Shown here in pieces: positions 13,615 through 14,541 of a DNA stretch of 14,541 nucleotides; positions within the stretch are counted from its first letter, which is position 1; the number at the start of each line of letters is the position of its first letter. A program made the position numbers and the translations under genes. Under the pieces are notes generated by a model that searched no databases, was not told the origin of the DNA, and saw only the letters and a list, made by a program, of their open reading frames with translations. This DNA comes from Pseudomonadota bacterium (GTDB taxonomy: Bacteria; Pseudomonadota; Alphaproteobacteria; Rhizobiales; Devosiaceae): positions 1 to 14,541 of the forward strand of contig JAEYTY010000098.1 of NCBI GenBank assembly GCA_023433775.1. The letters are read 5' to 3'.

Positions 13615-14541
13615 ATGGCCGATAATGCACCCCTGCCCCGCCCCCAAGGCGGGCCGATCACCAGTCAGCTGAACCGGCGCGGGCCGGACTATCTGGACGG
13701 TCTTAATCCGGAGCAGCGCGACGCCGTGCTGTCGACCGAAGGCCCGCTGCTGGTGCTGGCTGGCGCAGGCACGGGCAAGACGCGGGTTTTGACCACGCGC
13801 ATTGCCCATATCCTGACCGAGCGGAAGGCCTGGGGCAGCGAAATCCTGGCGGTGACCTTCACCAACAAGGCCGCCGCTGAGATGAAGAAGCGCATCCACG
13901 AGCAGGTGCCTGCGCTGGACGGCCTGCCCTGGATGGGCACGTTTCACTCCATCTCGGCCAAAATCCTGCGGCGCCACGCGGAGCTGGTGGACCTCAAACC
14001 CACTTTCACCATTCTCGATACCGACGACCAGATCCGGCTGATCAAGCAACTGCTGGCTGCGGAAAATATCGACGAGAAGCGCTGGCCTGCGCGGCAGTTT
14101 GCCGGAATGCTCGATGCGTGGAAGAACAAGGGCCTGCTGCCCAAGGACGTCCCCTCATCCGACAGCGGCTACTTCGCCAATGGCAAGGGTGGCCAGCTCT
14201 ACTTCGATTATCAGGCGCGTCTCAAGACGCTGAATGCCGCCGATTTCGGCGACCTTCTGCTCGAATGTATCCGGCTGTTCCGCGAAAACGCCGAAGTGCT
14301 GGCCGAATACCACAAGCGCTTCAAATATATGCTGGTGGACGAATATCAGGACAGCAACACGGCGCAATATCTGTGGCTGCGCCTGCTGGCGCAGGGCAAG
14401 CCGGCCGCCGAGGCCAATATCTGCGTGGTCGGCGACGACGACCAATCCATCTATGGCTGGCGCGGCGCCGAAGTCGACAACATCCTGCGCTTCGAGAAGG
14501 ACTTTCCCGGCGCCAAGGTCATCAAGCTCGAACGCAATTAT
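13615..14541 (+). CDS. UvrD/PcrA-type superfamily 1 DNA helicase, 3' end outside the window
   Basis: The first 309 residues of an ATP-dependent 3'-5' DNA helicase of the UvrD/PcrA/Rep group, acting in nucleotide-excision and mismatch repair or in clearing replication blocks. Motifs appear in the expected order: Q-motif region GLNPEQRDAV (Q34), Walker A GAGTGKT (50-56), motif Ia TFTNKAAAEMKKR (81-93), motif Ib WMGTFHSI (106-113), motif II VDEYQDSN (241-248), motif III VGDDDQSIYGWRG (272-284), and the start of motif IV LERNY at the edge. The ATG at 13615 is the first start in this frame; GGAAAA lies about nine bases upstream, a modest ribosome site. The N-terminal 27 residues precede the helicase core and are Pro/Arg-rich. 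The frame is open to the last base, so the gene continues beyond the window. Confidence 0.96.
   Translation, partial: MADNAPLPRPQGGPITSQLNRRGPDYLDGLNPEQRDAVLSTEGPLLVLAGAGTGKTRVLTTRIAHILTERKAWGSEILAVTFTNKAAAEMKKRIHEQVPALDGLPWMGTFHSISAKILRRHAELVDLKPTFTILDTDDQIRLIKQLLAAENIDEKRWPARQFAGMLDAWKNKGLLPKDVPSSDSGYFANGKGGQLYFDYQARLKTLNAADFGDLLLECIRLFRENAEVLAEYHKRFKYMLVDEYQDSNTAQYLWLRLLAQGKPAAEANICVVGDDDQSIYGWRGAEVDNILRFEKDFPGAKVIKLERNY

Overview
The gene content points to an alphaproteobacterium, most likely of the order Hyphomicrobiales (Devosia-like). The signs are a circularly permuted two-piece tmRNA, an SspB of the alphaproteobacterial type next to it, a 1.2-kDa-residue-scale AsmA protein, a DUF4424 secreted protein, and generally GC-rich codon use. 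Genus is an inference; the sequence alone does not fix it.

Left edge (1-1200): noticeably AT-richer than the rest. It holds a replication/phage-style helix-turn-helix gene, a tRNA-like element whose anticodon stem encloses a 39-base segment, a hairpin, and a HEPN-like gene on the minus strand. This looks like accessory DNA, possibly the end of an integrated element. The HEPN-like gene is directly coupled to a GNAT acetyltransferase gene upstream of it.

Middle left (1200-4590): a minus-strand series of housekeeping-type genes. In transcription order these are a DUF1003 membrane protein (with a probable one-base frameshift near its N-terminus), thymidylate synthase thyA, a MazG-like pyrophosphohydrolase overlapping thyA by ATGA, a secreted DUF4424 protein, GNAT and the HEPN-like protein.

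Middle (4733-7487): a small OmdA-type gene converges on a YkgJ-type cysteine-cluster gene, which lies downstream of a membrane-anchored thermonuclease-like gene with a strong hairpin between them. Divergent from these is ssrA with a good promoter, then sspB and a ribbon-helix-helix gene. ssrA makes the tmRNA that tags stalled proteins. SspB is the adaptor that delivers tagged proteins to ClpXP, so the RNA and the adaptor of one quality-control pathway sit side by side.

Right (7456-14541): a large AsmA-family gene and a secreted phytase-type esterase-like gene, both on the minus strand. The latter is preceded by three CTGTCAT-like repeats at 11-bp spacing, a convincing PhoB box, which suggests phosphate-starvation control. 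Divergent from it, a UvrD/PcrA-type helicase gene runs off the right edge.
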